From assembly GCF_001420695.1 (NCBI RefSeq), contig NZ_LJJB01000013.1:1329001-1393000 (forward strand): a DNA stretch of 64,000 nucleotides. Reading direction: 5' to 3'. The DNA comes from Brevibacillus choshinensis. Lineage in GTDB: Bacteria; Bacillota; Bacilli; Brevibacillales; Brevibacillaceae. This document shows, piece after piece, positions 42,970 through 53,015 of the stretch (positions are counted from its first letter, which is position 1; each line of letters starts with the position of its first letter). The translations under genes and the position numbers were made by a program. The notes beneath the pieces were generated by a model. That model made no database searches, was not told the origin of the DNA, and saw only the letters and a program-made list of their open reading frames with translations.

Positions 42970-43854
42970 TTATGGAGACAAATGCTGCTCGGCAAAGGAA
43001 ATGAAGGCCCTCGCCGCGTGGGAGAGATAACGGTCCTTGCGGTAAATGAGCGCATATTGCCAGTCAATCACAGGAGCTGAAATGTCTACGATACGTAGCT
43101 CGCTGTTGTTCAGACGTCTCACGATCGAACGCGGGACGAGCGAGATGCCCAGCTGGGTCGCCACCAGTTCTCCGACGAAGTCCCATAGCGAGCTCATATA
43201 GGCGACCCGCGGTTCAAAACCGGAGCGTACACACGCTTGCTTGACTACATCATGGATCGCATACTCCTCGGTAAACAAGATAAACGCTTCATCGCGCAGC
43301 TCCGCCAGGCTGACGGACGAGCGCTCTGCGAGCCAATGCTCCCGGTGGGCAATCGCGACCAGGTCTTCTGCCTGCAACGGAACCGCATCGAATTTATCCG
43401 TATCGGCTGGAAGAACCGTCAGGCCTACGTCGATGCTTCCTTGCTCCACATGAACTTCCAGCAGCTTGGCACTGTACTCCTTCATCTCGATATCGATGCC
43501 GGGATAGCTCTTTTTAAACAAGGCGATGACATTCGGCAGCAAAAACGAGCCCACTGTAGGCATCATGCCCATTTTGACACGCCCACGCTCCATATTACGG
43601 ACTTCCCCGATGGAAGACGACAAGCTGTCCATCAGCTGGAGCACCTTCGTCGCGTGATCGTAGACGAGCTCACCCGCATCGGTCAGCTCCATTTTTCGTT
43701 CCGTTCGATCCAACAGCACGACTCCCAGCTCCTCCTCCAGCGCTTTCATCATTTTGCTGATAGAGGGCTGAGAGACATGCAGCGTATTGGCAGCCTTGGT
43801 AAAGCTTTTTTGTTTTGCCACTTCCACAAAGTACTGCAGTTGCCTTATATCCAT
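42970..43854 (-). CDS. LysR family regulator, CidR-like
   Basis: 294-residue LysR protein: N-terminal HTH (FVEVAKQKSFTKAANTLHVSQPSISKMMKALEEELG) and a C-terminal periplasmic-binding-like sensor. It lies 98 bases upstream of cidAB on the same strand and is the obvious candidate to activate them in response to acetate or overflow metabolism, as known for CidR. GGAGG precedes the ATG. Confidence 0.9.
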   Translation of the reverse strand: MDIRQLQYFVEVAKQKSFTKAANTLHVSQPSISKMMKALEEELGVVLLDRTERKMELTDAGELVYDHATKVLQLMDSLSSSIGEVRNMERGRVKMGMMPTVGSFLLPNVIALFKKSYPGIDIEMKEYSAKLLEVHVEQGSIDVGLTVLPADTDKFDAVPLQAEDLVAIAHREHWLAERSSVSLAELRDEAFILFTEEYAIHDVVKQACVRSGFEPRVAYMSSLWDFVGELVATQLGISLVPRSIVRRLNNSELRIVDISAPVIDWQYALIYRKDRYLSHAARAFISFAEQHLSP

Positions 43855-43959
43855 GAAAAAGCCTCCGTCGCGTCCTGTTTAAGCTCCTTACAGATTACCA
43901 CAGAGACTGCGCAAAAGCGTACTTGCTCAAGGCTCAACCATCTTTAATCCCGATTCAAA

Positions 43960-43993
43960 CAAAAAAGAGAACCCCTAAAACAGTTGGGTTCTC
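43960..43993 (-). terminator. Terminator of the Ig-like protein gene
   Basis: GAGAACCC (43967-43974) / GGGTTCTC (43986-43993), minus-strand TTTTTTG tail. Confidence 0.8.
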
Positions 43994-44043
43994 AAAACTC
44001 GAAAGTAAGGTTTCAATATTTTCCATAGCACTTATCTTATCTT

Positions 44044-45180
44044 TTATTGCACAGTCACCTGTACATTGACCAGCTTTCCGCTGTAGGTAGCAATGACCGT
44101 CGTCCGGCCCGCTTTGACAGCCGTAATCTTACCGCCCTCGATCGTCGCGATAGATTGATTCACCGAAGTCCAATCCGCCTTTTCCGTCACGTCTGTTTTC
44201 GTTTTGTCCGTGTAGGTGACGGTCGCTTTCAATTCTTTCGTCTCCCCTACCTTTAGGGTTACTTTTTTCACGTCTGTTTCCAGCTTGGACATGACAGCCG
44301 CTTCGACAGGAATCGTAACCGTCTTGCCTCCATACTTGGCAGTCAGCTTCGCTTTTCCGGGACCCACTCCTGTGACGACTCCACCTTCAATCGTGACGAC
44401 TTCTGCATCACTGGTCGTCCACACTGCTTTTTCCGTTACATCTACTTTTTCACCATTAGTTAGGTACGCCGTCAGTTTTAGCGTCTGAGCTACACCTGGA
44501 TGCACGTACACTTTTTTCTGATCCAATTGCAATTTGGAGATGACGTCCACTTCGACCGGGAGCGTCACCGTTTTGCCGCCGTAGGTGACAGTAATTTTGG
44601 TTTTACCGGAACCTACTGCTGTGACGAGACCTTTTTCGACGGTTGCGATCTCACTATTTTCCGTCGCCCACTCTGCCCCGTCTGTGACAGTGGCTGTCGT
44701 CTTGTCCGAGTAAGTCGCGGTGGCAGCGACTTGTTTGGTCGTTCCTATGCTCAAAGCAAGCTTCTTTTGATCGAGAGCCAGCTTGGAAATCACTTCAATC
44801 TCGACGGGAATCGTAACAGACTTTCCAGCGATGCTCGCCTTGATTTTGGCCTTGCCAGCATTCACGGCTGTCACCAGTCCTGCTTCTACGGTTGCGATCT
44901 CGCTGTCCGACGTGCTCCATTCGGCTATCTTGGTGACGTCCTCCGTCTTTTTATCAGAGTAGTGGGCCGTCAAAGTAAGCTGCTGGGTCCCCTCTTTTTT
45001 CAGTTTGACTGCTTTCGTATTAAACGTGAGCTTGGTGATCTTCTTTTCGCTGATCGTTGATGTTGCCGCCTTTGCATACAGAGGCAAGTGACCTGCTCCA
45101 GACAATGTCACTCCGAAAGCGACTACTGCTGCGAGCATCGCCTTTTGCCAACCGCGCAGGTGCTTGCGGTGCTTACTCAT
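44044..45180 (-). CDS. Secreted protein with four bacterial Ig-like (BIG2-type) domains
   Basis: 378 residues. A basic N-terminus and hydrophobic core (WQKAMLAAVVAFGVTLSGAG) end in a likely signal-peptidase site near AKA-A. Four domains of about 80 residues follow, each with a (S/T)DSEIATVE or related block, GLVTAVNAGKAKI-type turn and VTIPVE strand. There is no LPXTG, membrane tail or enzyme domain, so it is probably released or loosely wall-bound. AAGGAGA precedes ATG 45180. Adhesive or structural role inferred only from the fold. Confidence 0.85.
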   Translation of the reverse strand: MSKHRKHLRGWQKAMLAAVVAFGVTLSGAGHLPLYAKAATSTISEKKITKLTFNTKAVKLKKEGTQQLTLTAHYSDKKTEDVTKIAEWSTSDSEIATVEAGLVTAVNAGKAKIKASIAGKSVTIPVEIEVISKLALDQKKLALSIGTTKQVAATATYSDKTTATVTDGAEWATENSEIATVEKGLVTAVGSGKTKITVTYGGKTVTLPVEVDVISKLQLDQKKVYVHPGVAQTLKLTAYLTNGEKVDVTEKAVWTTSDAEVVTIEGGVVTGVGPGKAKLTAKYGGKTVTIPVEAAVMSKLETDVKKVTLKVGETKELKATVTYTDKTKTDVTEKADWTSVNQSIATIEGGKITAVKAGRTTVIATYSGKLVNVQVTVQ

Positions 45181-45263
45181 GTCGATCTCTCCTTCGCGCT
45201 TATCTACCACTTTTTTCTATATCGGCAATAAGCGGGCGCGAATGAATAAGCAAATGCACTTTA

Positions 45264-46013
45264 TTACCTGCCTCCGCTCACATTGAGGATTTCACCCGTG
45301 ATGTAATTCGCCGCATCAGATGTGAGAAAAGCAATCATCTGGGCGACATCTTTGGGTGTCCCGGCTCGTTTCAACGGTACTCCAGGCAAAAAGTGCTGTA
45401 GCCGCTCCCCGGAGGAAAACTTTTCATGCCACTGTGTATCGATTACGCCAGGTGCGACAGCATTGATGAGTATCCCCTGATCGGCAAATTCCTTCGCCAT
45501 TCCGATTGTAAGTGTATTGACGGCGCCTTTGGCAGAAGCGTAATGTACACTCTCTCCCGCTCCCCCGAAGCGGGCTGCGCCAGAGGAAATGTTGATGATC
45601 TTGCCCTCCTTGCGCGGCAGCATCTCGCGCAGTACGGCTTGCGAGCAAAAAAGAACACTTTTGACATTCACCGCGTACGTCCTGTCCCACAGATCATCCG
45701 TAAGCTCCATGAACGTGCTCGGCTGGATGCCCGCTCCAGCGTTGTTCACCAGCACATGAATGGCCCCAAACTGATCGAGAACCTCTCCGACCATGCGGTT
45801 GACTTGTTCCCTGTCGGATACGTCCGCCGAAAAGAGAGCGCATTCTCCTCCCTGTTCTTGGATCACGGCAGCAGCTTCTTCTGCTCCGCGCTTGTTGGAG
45901 TGGTAATGAATCGCTATTTTTGCTCCCCGTGATGCCAATAGCTCAGCTGTCGCACGTCCGATTCCCGAGCTGGCTCCTGTGATCAGTACTACCTTCCCTT
46001 GTAAATCGTGCAT
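45264..46013 (-). CDS. Short-chain dehydrogenase/reductase (FabG-like)
   Basis: 249-residue SDR enzyme: cofactor motif LITGASSGIGRATAEL, NNAGAG, catalytic Ser in ISSGAARFGG, and YASAKGAV (Y-x3-K). An acidic or basic specificity residue is not clear; HYHSNKRG after strand 2 suggests NADP. Closest overall to 3-ketoacyl-ACP reductase-like or glucose dehydrogenase-like SDRs. GGAGGGG precedes the ATG. Confidence 0.88.
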   Translation of the reverse strand: MHDLQGKVVLITGASSGIGRATAELLASRGAKIAIHYHSNKRGAEEAAAVIQEQGGECALFSADVSDREQVNRMVGEVLDQFGAIHVLVNNAGAGIQPSTFMELTDDLWDRTYAVNVKSVLFCSQAVLREMLPRKEGKIINISSGAARFGGAGESVHYASAKGAVNTLTIGMAKEFADQGILINAVAPGVIDTQWHEKFSSGERLQHFLPGVPLKRAGTPKDVAQMIAFLTSDAANYITGEILNVSGGR

Positions 46014-46034
46014 GTTCCGTCCCCTCCACTCGTT

Positions 46035-47477
46035 CTACTTATCATAATCGGCATTCGCCAATTCGTAGATGGCTCTCGCATACATCGCTGCAGAGAGCAG
46101 CAGGTCTTCCACCTCGATATACTCATCTGCCTGGTGAGCCAGCGAGGTCTTTCCCGGGAACAGCGGACCAAATGCGACCCCGTTGCCAATGTGGTATGCG
46201 TAAGTGCCTCCGCCAGTTGACAGCAGTGTGGGCACAAGCCCAGTCGTGTCCTGATAAATTTGCTGCAAAATGCCGATCATCGGATGGTCCTTCGCCACGT
46301 GATGTCCCTTTTTCAAAAGCGGCGGTTCCATGGCAAACCCGTACTTCCCTACCTGTTTCGTGATCGTGTCCAAAATCCGGCTGGCTTCATCGGTCACCGG
46401 ATACCGCAGGTTGATGTAAAAAAAGGACTCACCCTCTGGCTCGAATTGCAGGATGCCGCTATTGATGGTGAGCGCACCGGAAATCTCATCCTCATTGGCA
46501 ATTCCGAGAGCCACCCCCGCGTAATCCTCAAACAGGTACGTTTCCACACAGTGCAGGAAACGCTCGGCATCTGGCTGAAAGGATAGCGGTGCGAGAAAAT
46601 GAATCAGCTCTAGTGCAGCGTTGACTCCGAGCTGCGGTTCCATCCCGTGGGCTGCTTTGCCTTCCATTTCGAGTATGATCTGCCCCGCTTCTATTCGTGA
46701 TATTCCCCTGCGCCCTCTAGACTCGCAATAAGCCGTGTACTCCGCCGCTAGCTCACCCAGACTCCCTGCTTCTCCCGCTATAATGGCACGCGCTGATTCT
46801 GGCACCATGTTGGCAGTCCCACCCCCGAAAAAGGAGTGCAGGTACCATTTCCCCTCAAGACCTACAGGTGCGTGTTCTACCGACCTCTCCAGCATCACCC
46901 TCGTGTTGATCTGTCCTTTTTCGGCATGAACGATGGGGTAGTCCGCGTCCGGCGTGAAGCCTGCAATTGGCAGCTTTTCCGTCTGACGGTAGCGTGCCAT
47001 ACAGCGGCTCCCGCTTTCCTCGTCCGTACCAAAGATGAACCGGACATTGTGCTTGAGCGGAAGTCCCAGCTCCTTGACGATTTTGAGTCCGTAGTAAGCA
47101 GCGAGAGTTGGACCCTTGTCATCGATGGCTCCACGCGCATGCAGCTTTCCATCCCGTATCGTCGGCTCATATGGCGGTGAGGTCCAATTGCCTGTCGCCG
47201 CGACAACGTCCAAATGCCCCAGAACGGCAATATAGCCATCCTCTGCCGAGCCTCCCAGCTCCGCGTATCCGACATACCCATCCAGGTTGGCGGTACGGAA
47301 GCCATGCTGTGCGGACAGATCAAGCATGTAGCCGAGTGCTCTGCCGATTTCCTTCCCCATCGGCGCCCCCGGTCCGCTCGTCTCTAGATTTTTGACGCTG
47401 GGTATGCGCAAAAGCCCATCTAGATCCTGCAACAGATCCTCTTTTCGTCTGTTCACTTCTTCATACCAGTTGATCAT
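46035..47477 (-). CDS. pepV: PepV-type dipeptidase
   Basis: M20 family dinuclear zinc dipeptidase of 480 residues. Zinc ligands and catalytic residues sit in AVLGHLDVV (H-x-D), GAIDDKGPTLAAYYG, and IFGTDEESGSRC (EE). The lid domain fills the middle, and the C-terminal STGGGTYAYHIGNGVAFGPLFPG gives the last His. It cleaves Xaa dipeptides in the cytoplasm. GAGGAGG lies 7 bases before ATG 47477; the ATG at 47483 is too close to it. Confidence 0.9.
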   Translation of the reverse strand: MINWYEEVNRRKEDLLQDLDGLLRIPSVKNLETSGPGAPMGKEIGRALGYMLDLSAQHGFRTANLDGYVGYAELGGSAEDGYIAVLGHLDVVAATGNWTSPPYEPTIRDGKLHARGAIDDKGPTLAAYYGLKIVKELGLPLKHNVRFIFGTDEESGSRCMARYRQTEKLPIAGFTPDADYPIVHAEKGQINTRVMLERSVEHAPVGLEGKWYLHSFFGGGTANMVPESARAIIAGEAGSLGELAAEYTAYCESRGRRGISRIEAGQIILEMEGKAAHGMEPQLGVNAALELIHFLAPLSFQPDAERFLHCVETYLFEDYAGVALGIANEDEISGALTINSGILQFEPEGESFFYINLRYPVTDEASRILDTITKQVGKYGFAMEPPLLKKGHHVAKDHPMIGILQQIYQDTTGLVPTLLSTGGGTYAYHIGNGVAFGPLFPGKTSLAHQADEYIEVEDLLLSAAMYARAIYELANADYDK

Positions 47478-47495
47478 ACCCATCCTCCTCGATCT

Positions 47496-47523
47496 AAAAA
47501 ACCATCCGATCGGCTCGGATGGT
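47496..47523 (-). terminator. Terminator of metA
   Basis: ACCATCCGA (47501-47509) / TCGGATGGT (47515-47523) with six T residues on the minus strand. Confidence 0.85.
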
Positions 47524-47536
47524 AGGTCTTCCGTTG

Positions 47537-48454
47537 TTATTTGCTATTGTTCAAATCGTACGGCGTCTCTTGGTAGACGTAGTAGTTCAGCCAGTTGGAG
47601 AACATCAGATTGGCATGTGCCCGCCAGGTGACGATCGGCTGGCGGCTCGGATCGTCCTTGGGATAGTAATTTCTCGGTACAGCGATGTCCAATCCTTTGT
47701 TAATGTCCCGTTGATACTCATCTTGCAGGCTCGTTGGATCATACTCGGAGTGCCCTGTCACAAAAATTTGCCGTCCATCCTTGGTGGCGACGACGTAAAT
47801 ACCGGACTCCTCGGACTCAGACAAGATTTCCAGCTCCGACACTTTTTCGATGTCTTCCCGACGATTTTCCGTATGTCGGGAGTGCGGGATGTAGAAATAG
47901 TTGTCAAACCCACGGAACAGCTTTACGTTTTGCTTGTTCAACGTATGCGGGAAAATTCCGAACATCTTATCCGGCAATGGATGCTTGGGAACACCGAAGT
48001 GATGGTACAGTCCCGCTTGTGCTCCCCAACAAATATGGAGAGTCGAGGTGACATTCGTCATCTTCCAATCGAGGATTTCCTGTAGCTCCTTCCAGTACGT
48101 CACCTCGTCAAATTCCAGTTGTTCCACCGGTGCGCCTGTGATGACCATTCCGTCAAAGCGTTGATCCTTGATTTCTTCAAACGTTTTATAGAACATCGAC
48201 AAATGCTCTTCCGATGTGTTTTTGGAGGTGTGGCTGGACATGTGAAGTAGCACGATTTCCACCTGCAGCGGTGTATTCCCCAGGAGGCGGAGCAACTGAG
48301 TTTCCGTCGTTTCCTTGACTGGCATCAGGTTTAAAATGACGATGCTCAGCGGCCGGATGTCTTGCGTGAAGGCCCTGCTCTCCTTCATCACGAAAATATT
48401 CTCCCCCGCCAGTATTTCCGTTGCTGGCAGCTCGTCAGGCAATTTAATTGGCAT
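47537..48454 (-). CDS. metA: Homoserine O-acetyltransferase MetA
   Basis: 305-residue MetA enzyme activating homoserine for methionine synthesis. Catalytic Cys142 lies in [12 protein letters not shown], and the later [11 protein letters not shown] and TGHSEYD carry the His and other active-site residues. Residue 111 is Glu in GAPVEQLEF. In the MetA family Glu111 selects acetyl-CoA and Gly selects succinyl-CoA, so acetylation is predicted. Numbering fits exactly with ATG 48454, which has a purine-rich GGGAAGGGG upstream. I saw no S-box riboswitch in the 160 bases upstream. Confidence 0.94.
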   Translation of the reverse strand: MPIKLPDELPATEILAGENIFVMKESRAFTQDIRPLSIVILNLMPVKETTETQLLRLLGNTPLQVEIVLLHMSSHTSKNTSEEHLSMFYKTFEEIKDQRFDGMVITGAPVEQLEFDEVTYWKELQEILDWKMTNVTSTLHICWGAQAGLYHHFGVPKHPLPDKMFGIFPHTLNKQNVKLFRGFDNYFYIPHSRHTENRREDIEKVSELEILSESEESGIYVVATKDGRQIFVTGHSEYDPTSLQDEYQRDINKGLDIAVPRNYYPKDDPSRQPIVTWRAHANLMFSNWLNYYVYQETPYDLNNSK

Positions 48455-48560
48455 GTGTATCCCCCTTCCCATCCTTTGCAAATGCAGGCAGAAAAAATAA
48501 TAATCCGACTAATTCGACAAAAATACATTCCTACCTGCTAGGATAATAGGTAGAAATAAA

Positions 48561-48609
48561 AAAAGCAACGTCCATCCACAAAGGAGCATTCCAGTGGAGA
48601 CGTTGCTTT
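48561..48609 (-). terminator. Terminator of pncB
   Basis: AAGCAACGTC (48563-48572) / GACGTTGCTT (48599-48608) with T residues on the minus strand. Confidence 0.85.
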
Positions 48610-48614
48610 CACCT

Positions 48615-50063
48615 TTATTTTTTCATGTGTTCTTTCATCAAGCGATTTTTCGTTTCCCAGACGTCATCACTCATGTACAGTCGGTAGTGCTCCGGATTCA
48701 GCATCCGCAAATACTCCGGCCAGAACAGCTTCAGCTGCTCACGATGATACACACGAATTTCTTCTAACGATGGCAGGTCGTAAACCAGCTTTCCATTCAG
48801 GAAGACCGGAATCAGGAGCGATTCTGCTCTGTACTTCTCTAGCTGCTTATTCAAATAAGGGTGGCTCGGATTGAACAGGTGCAGGGAAGCTCCCGCCGGC
48901 ACCTGCTCCTCTTGCGGGAAGCATAAGTAGTCGGCGATCGCCTTGTTCGTCTCAGGATCGATCAGGCGATACATATCCTTGATTCCCGGATTCGTCACTT
49001 TCTCCGGATTGCCAGAGATCTTGATAGTCGGCAAGTAATCCCCGTCCGCGCCCTCTCTCGCTACCAGCTTGTAGACACCACCCAATGTCGGTTGGTCTGC
49101 CGCCGTAATCAGCTGCGTACCGACTCCCCAGCTGTCCACTCGGGCACCCTGTACCTTGAGGCTCAGAATGGTGTGCTCATCGAGATCGTTGGACGCGACG
49201 ATCTTGACGTAAGGAAGCCCCGCTTTGTCCAGCATCTCCCTTGTCTTGATTGACAAGTAAGCGAGGTCACCGCTATCCAGCCTCACCGCAGACAGTTGTT
49301 TTCCTTCTGCCTCTAACTTCTTGCCCAGCGCAATCGCGTGAGGAACTCCACTGTTCAACGTATCATATGTATCCACGAGCAAGGTCACTTGGCCTGGCAG
49401 TGCTTGCGCGAATCGCTCGAACGCTTCTTCCTCGCTCTCAAAGCTCTGTACCCAGGAATGGGCGTGCGTTCCTTTGGTCGGAATGTTAAACATTTTCCCA
49501 GCCAGCATGTTGGATGTAGCGTCAAAGCCAGCCAAATAAGCCGCTCTCGTTCCCCACAGAGCAGCGTCTGCTTCCTGTGCCCGTCGCGTCCCAAATTCCA
49601 TGAGAATATCGGAGCCTGCTACATTTTTAATCCGAGAAGCCTTGGTCGCAATCAGCGTTTGGTAGTTCATGTAGTTCAAGAGCGCGGTCTCTACCAGCTG
49701 TGCTTCCATCATTCGGCCTTCGACGCGAATCAACGGCTCATTGGGGAATACCAGGGTCCCTTCCTTTACAGAAAACAGCGAACCCATAAAACGCATGCTT
49801 CGCAGTTCTTCCAGAAAAGCAGGGTCGTAATTCTCCTCCTGCTCACTCAAATAGACGAGATCGCTCTCTTCAAAGCGCAGGTTTTTTATGTAATCGACGA
49901 TTCTCTCCAGCCCAGCCGATACCGCGTACCCATTGCCAAAGGGCAGCTTGCGGAAATAAGCTTCAAATACCACTTTGCGATTGTGTGTCCCGTTGATCCA
50001 ATGGGCATACATCATATTGATTTGATATTTATCTGTGTGCAAAACCACACCCGATGATTGCAT
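48615..50063 (-). CDS. pncB: Nicotinate phosphoribosyltransferase
   Basis: 482-residue enzyme of NAD salvage, joining nicotinate and PRPP. Family blocks: YQINMMYAHWINGTHNRKVVFEAYFRKLPF, LMEFGTRRAQEADAALWGTRAAY, VQSFESEEEAFERFA, VRLDSGDLAYLS and KIVASNDLDEHTI. It probably feeds the same NAD pool as nadK at 8361. ATG is preceded by AGGAGGCTTATGTCCC on the minus strand. Confidence 0.93.
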   Translation of the reverse strand: MQSSGVVLHTDKYQINMMYAHWINGTHNRKVVFEAYFRKLPFGNGYAVSAGLERIVDYIKNLRFEESDLVYLSEQEENYDPAFLEELRSMRFMGSLFSVKEGTLVFPNEPLIRVEGRMMEAQLVETALLNYMNYQTLIATKASRIKNVAGSDILMEFGTRRAQEADAALWGTRAAYLAGFDATSNMLAGKMFNIPTKGTHAHSWVQSFESEEEAFERFAQALPGQVTLLVDTYDTLNSGVPHAIALGKKLEAEGKQLSAVRLDSGDLAYLSIKTREMLDKAGLPYVKIVASNDLDEHTILSLKVQGARVDSWGVGTQLITAADQPTLGGVYKLVAREGADGDYLPTIKISGNPEKVTNPGIKDMYRLIDPETNKAIADYLCFPQEEQVPAGASLHLFNPSHPYLNKQLEKYRAESLLIPVFLNGKLVYDLPSLEEIRVYHREQLKLFWPEYLRMLNPEHYRLYMSDDVWETKNRLMKEHMKK

Positions 50064-50194
50064 GGGACATAAGCCTCCTGTGTCTTCCTTTCCACCATCA
50101 TACCAGAACCTCTAGAGGATGTCCCCCTGGGCAGTGGTAGCAACTGGGGATTTGTTATAGTATGAAGGGAGTGCACATGTTGGGAGTGAAAGAG

Positions 50195-50842
50195 ATGTCA
50201 GAAAAAAAAATCGTATACGTGAGCAAAGGCTTACCGAAGAACAAGCTGTACAACGGACAAGAATTTCGCTCTGGCATATGGAAGGAACAAACGGACGAAT
50301 TGCATGTCCACGCGCACCAGATCGCAGAGGACGATGTGGCAAACCCTGCGTACCATGGTGGTCCCGACCGCGTCGTCTGCCTCTATCCTTTTGAACATTA
50401 TGCCCATTGGGAGAAGGAATTCGATCAACCATTAGAAAAATCGGCATTCGGTGAAAATGTGACGGCTGAAAATATGCGCGAGGACCAGGTCTGTATCGGG
50501 GATATTTTCCAGTTCGGGGAAGCGATCCTGCAAATCACGCAAGGCCGTTATCCTTGTGCTACCATTAATAAACGAAACCAGAACAACCTGCTGCTGAAAC
50601 AAATTATTGCGACCGGGTATACCGGCTACTTTTTCCGTGTCCTGCAGGAAGGCACAATCAAGACAGATTCTCCTATTGTCCAATTGTCTGCTCATCCCCT
50701 ACAGGTGAGCGTAGCCTCGATCCACCACCTGTACTTCCACGAGAAAACTCCAGATCCAAAGGTGTTAGAGCGCATGCTCGAAGTGGAAGAGCTCGCCTTG
50801 CCCTGGCGCAATAAACTGCTCGAAAAGCAGCAAAAGTCATGA
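50195..50842 (+). CDS. MOSC domain protein (YiiM/YflK-like)
   Basis: Protein of about 215 residues made of a MOSC domain plus a C-terminal helical (3-alpha) part. Marks: [54 protein letters not shown] and the conserved Cys in [13 protein letters not shown]. YiiM relatives reduce N-hydroxylated bases such as 6-hydroxylaminopurine using Mo cofactor. Several ATGs are possible; GGGAG is 8 bases before 50195. Followed 13 bases later by the pseudouridine synthase gene. Confidence 0.85.
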   Translation: MSEKKIVYVSKGLPKNKLYNGQEFRSGIWKEQTDELHVHAHQIAEDDVANPAYHGGPDRVVCLYPFEHYAHWEKEFDQPLEKSAFGENVTAENMREDQVCIGDIFQFGEAILQITQGRYPCATINKRNQNNLLLKQIIATGYTGYFFRVLQEGTIKTDSPIVQLSAHPLQVSVASIHHLYFHEKTPDPKVLERMLEVEELALPWRNKLLEKQQKS

Positions 50843-50855
50843 AAGGAATCGTTCC

Positions 50856-51542
50856 ATGCGAATCAATAAATACATAAGTGAAACCGGCTTTTGCTCGCGC
50901 AGAGAATCAGACAAGCTCATCGAAGCCAAACGGGTGACGATCAATGGCAAACTGGCTGAGCTGGGAAGTACTGTCGAACCCGGTGACGACGTACGCATCG
51001 ATGGACAACCTGTTGGCACCAAGAAAAAAGCCGTCTACATCGTCCTGAACAAACCTGTCGGCATTACCTGCACGACCGAATTGCATGTAAAAGGGAATAT
51101 TGTTGATTTCGTGAACCATCCAGAGCGAATTTTCCCTATCGGCCGATTGGACAAGGACTCCCAAGGTCTGATTCTGCTCACGAATGACGGAGATATCGTC
51201 AATAAAATATTGCGGGCCGAAAACAATCACGAAAAAGAATACATCGTCACCGTCGACAAGCCGATCACACCGCAATTTGTGCAAGGCATGTCCAGTGGCG
51301 TCCGAATCCTCGGGACCGTCACCAAGCCTTGCAAGGTCACCAAAATCAGCGATCGCGTCTTCAAGATCATCCTCACCCAAGGCCTCAACCGACAGATCAG
51401 ACGGATGTGCCAAGCATTCGGCTATCAGGTGCGCCAGCTGAAACGAGTACGGATCATGAATATTCAACTGGACAATCTCAAGGTCGGACAATGGCGCGAC
51501 CTGACCCATCAAGAGCTAGAAGAGCTAAATAAAAATTTGTAA
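50856..51542 (+). CDS. rluF: Pseudouridine synthase RluF-like
   Basis: 228-residue enzyme: S4 RNA-binding domain at residues 1-50 ([22 protein letters not shown]), then the RluB/E/F catalytic domain with the Asp motif [17 protein letters not shown] and [14 protein letters not shown]. It modifies uridine in 23S rRNA or tRNA. Closest to RluF by the compact form and the [18 protein letters not shown] ending. AAAGGAATC precedes the ATG. Short spacing to the MOSC gene suggests one transcript. Confidence 0.88.
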   Translation: MRINKYISETGFCSRRESDKLIEAKRVTINGKLAELGSTVEPGDDVRIDGQPVGTKKKAVYIVLNKPVGITCTTELHVKGNIVDFVNHPERIFPIGRLDKDSQGLILLTNDGDIVNKILRAENNHEKEYIVTVDKPITPQFVQGMSSGVRILGTVTKPCKVTKISDRVFKIILTQGLNRQIRRMCQAFGYQVRQLKRVRIMNIQLDNLKVGQWRDLTHQELEELNKNL

Positions 51543-51545
51543 GAC

Positions 51546-51586
51546 GAACAGGATCGAGCGGTTTCATTTGCTCCTTCCTGTTTTTC
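51546..51586 (+). terminator. Terminator of the rluF-like gene
   Basis: AACAGGA (51547-51553) / TCCTGTT (51576-51582) followed by T residues. Confidence 0.6.
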
Positions 51587-51743
51587 ATACCCACATTCAT
51601 TTTCAAGAATATTTCGCATTTACATCCCTGCACCGTCCCGCTACTATATAGGGCATAAGTCGGTTTCTCCCAAGCCAACAAAAAACATAGAAAAGAGGTG
51701 GAGAGAACCACTCATCCTCGTGATGGGATGGATCTCATGGCTG

Positions 51744-53006
51744 ATGAAATTGGTTTGCGTCGATTGCAACAAGGAATATCCTGCTCCATTCTTTGACTAT
51801 CAATGTGAGTGTGGTGGACTGTTTGATATCATTCACGACACCAAGCATCTGGACGCAGAACAGCTGAAACGCGTCTTTCACGACCGCTTGTCAGATCGCA
51901 TGACGCCTTATGCAAGCGGGGTCTGGCGCTACAAAGAGCTCATCTTTCCTGAACTCGCGGAAGAGCATATCACCACCAAATACGAAGGAAACACTGGCTT
52001 GTACGCTTCTGAGCTGTTGCAGACCTACACTGGCAATCGCAAAGTATTGCTGAAAGCACAGAGCGAAAATCCGAGCGGTTCTTTTAAAGATAACGGCATG
52101 ACAGTCGCTGTTTCTCACGGACGTTCGCTCGGCTATCAGCGCTTTACCTGCACATCTACAGGAAATACCTCCTCTTCCCTCGCTATGTACGCGAGTATCG
52201 CACAAGGCGAGTCCTATGTATTCGTCCCGAACAAAAACATTTCCCTCAATAAAGTACTGCAGACACTCGCTTACGGTGCCAAGGTCATCAGCTTTGATGG
52301 CACCTATGACGATGGCATACGGTTCTACGAGCGTCACAGCAAGGAGCTCGGACTCTATATTTGCAACTCGATCAATCCATTCCGTATCGAAGGCCAAAAG
52401 AGCATCGTGTATGAAATCGCCCAGTACCTCAACTGGAATTTGCCTGATTGGGTCGTCATTCCCGGCGGCGCATTGAGCAACGTCACTGCACTGGGAAAAG
52501 GCCTCCAGGATCTCAAGACTCTCGGGTTGATCGACAAGCTTCCCCGCGTCGCGCTCGTCCAGGCAGACGGAGCAAGTCCGTTTCATCAGATGGTGTCGGA
52601 AGGACGAAGCGAGCTGATCCCTGAACCACATCCATACACGCGTGCTTCTGCCCTCAACATCGGCAATCCTCCTAGCTGGAAAAAAGCGCTACGTACAATT
52701 GAGGAGACTCGCGGTGTGACGTGCTCGGTAACGGATCAAGAGATTTTGGATGCCAAAGCGCTGGTCGACAAAAGCGGAATTGGCTGCGAGCCTGCCTCTG
52801 CCGCGACGGTCGCTGGTCTGCGCAAGCTCGTTTCCCAGCAAATCATCGACAAGGACGAGACTGCCGTCTGCATCCTGACGGGGAACATGCTGAAAGACAC
52901 CGATGCGCTGCATGAATACCACTTGGGTGCATCGTCGAAAGGTGCCTTCTGCAACACCATACAGCCTGCCGAGCTTTCTTTGCAGAACATCGCCAATCTC
53001 TTGTAG
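51744..53006 (+). CDS. thrC: Threonine synthase
   Basis: PLP enzyme of about 420 residues converting O-phosphohomoserine to threonine. A four-Cys ribbon at the N-terminus (CVDCNKEYPAPFFDYQCEC) marks the long class. The PLP Lys is in ENPSGSFKDNGM, and CTSTGNTSSSLAMYAS and VIPGGALSNVTALGKG bind phosphate. The start is uncertain: ATG 51744 with a weak GGATC site, or GTG/ATG 51720-51723 with no site at the usual distance. No hom or thrB gene is adjacent. Confidence 0.9.
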   Translation: MKLVCVDCNKEYPAPFFDYQCECGGLFDIIHDTKHLDAEQLKRVFHDRLSDRMTPYASGVWRYKELIFPELAEEHITTKYEGNTGLYASELLQTYTGNRKVLLKAQSENPSGSFKDNGMTVAVSHGRSLGYQRFTCTSTGNTSSSLAMYASIAQGESYVFVPNKNISLNKVLQTLAYGAKVISFDGTYDDGIRFYERHSKELGLYICNSINPFRIEGQKSIVYEIAQYLNWNLPDWVVIPGGALSNVTALGKGLQDLKTLGLIDKLPRVALVQADGASPFHQMVSEGRSELIPEPHPYTRASALNIGNPPSWKKALRTIEETRGVTCSVTDQEILDAKALVDKSGIGCEPASAATVAGLRKLVSQQIIDKDETAVCILTGNMLKDTDALHEYHLGASSKGAFCNTIQPAELSLQNIANLL

Positions 53007-53015
53007 AAAGCGTGG

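Noticed and set aside
48455-48560. Possible SAM riboswitch upstream of metA
   Set aside because: None of the conserved S-box segments could be found in this interval.
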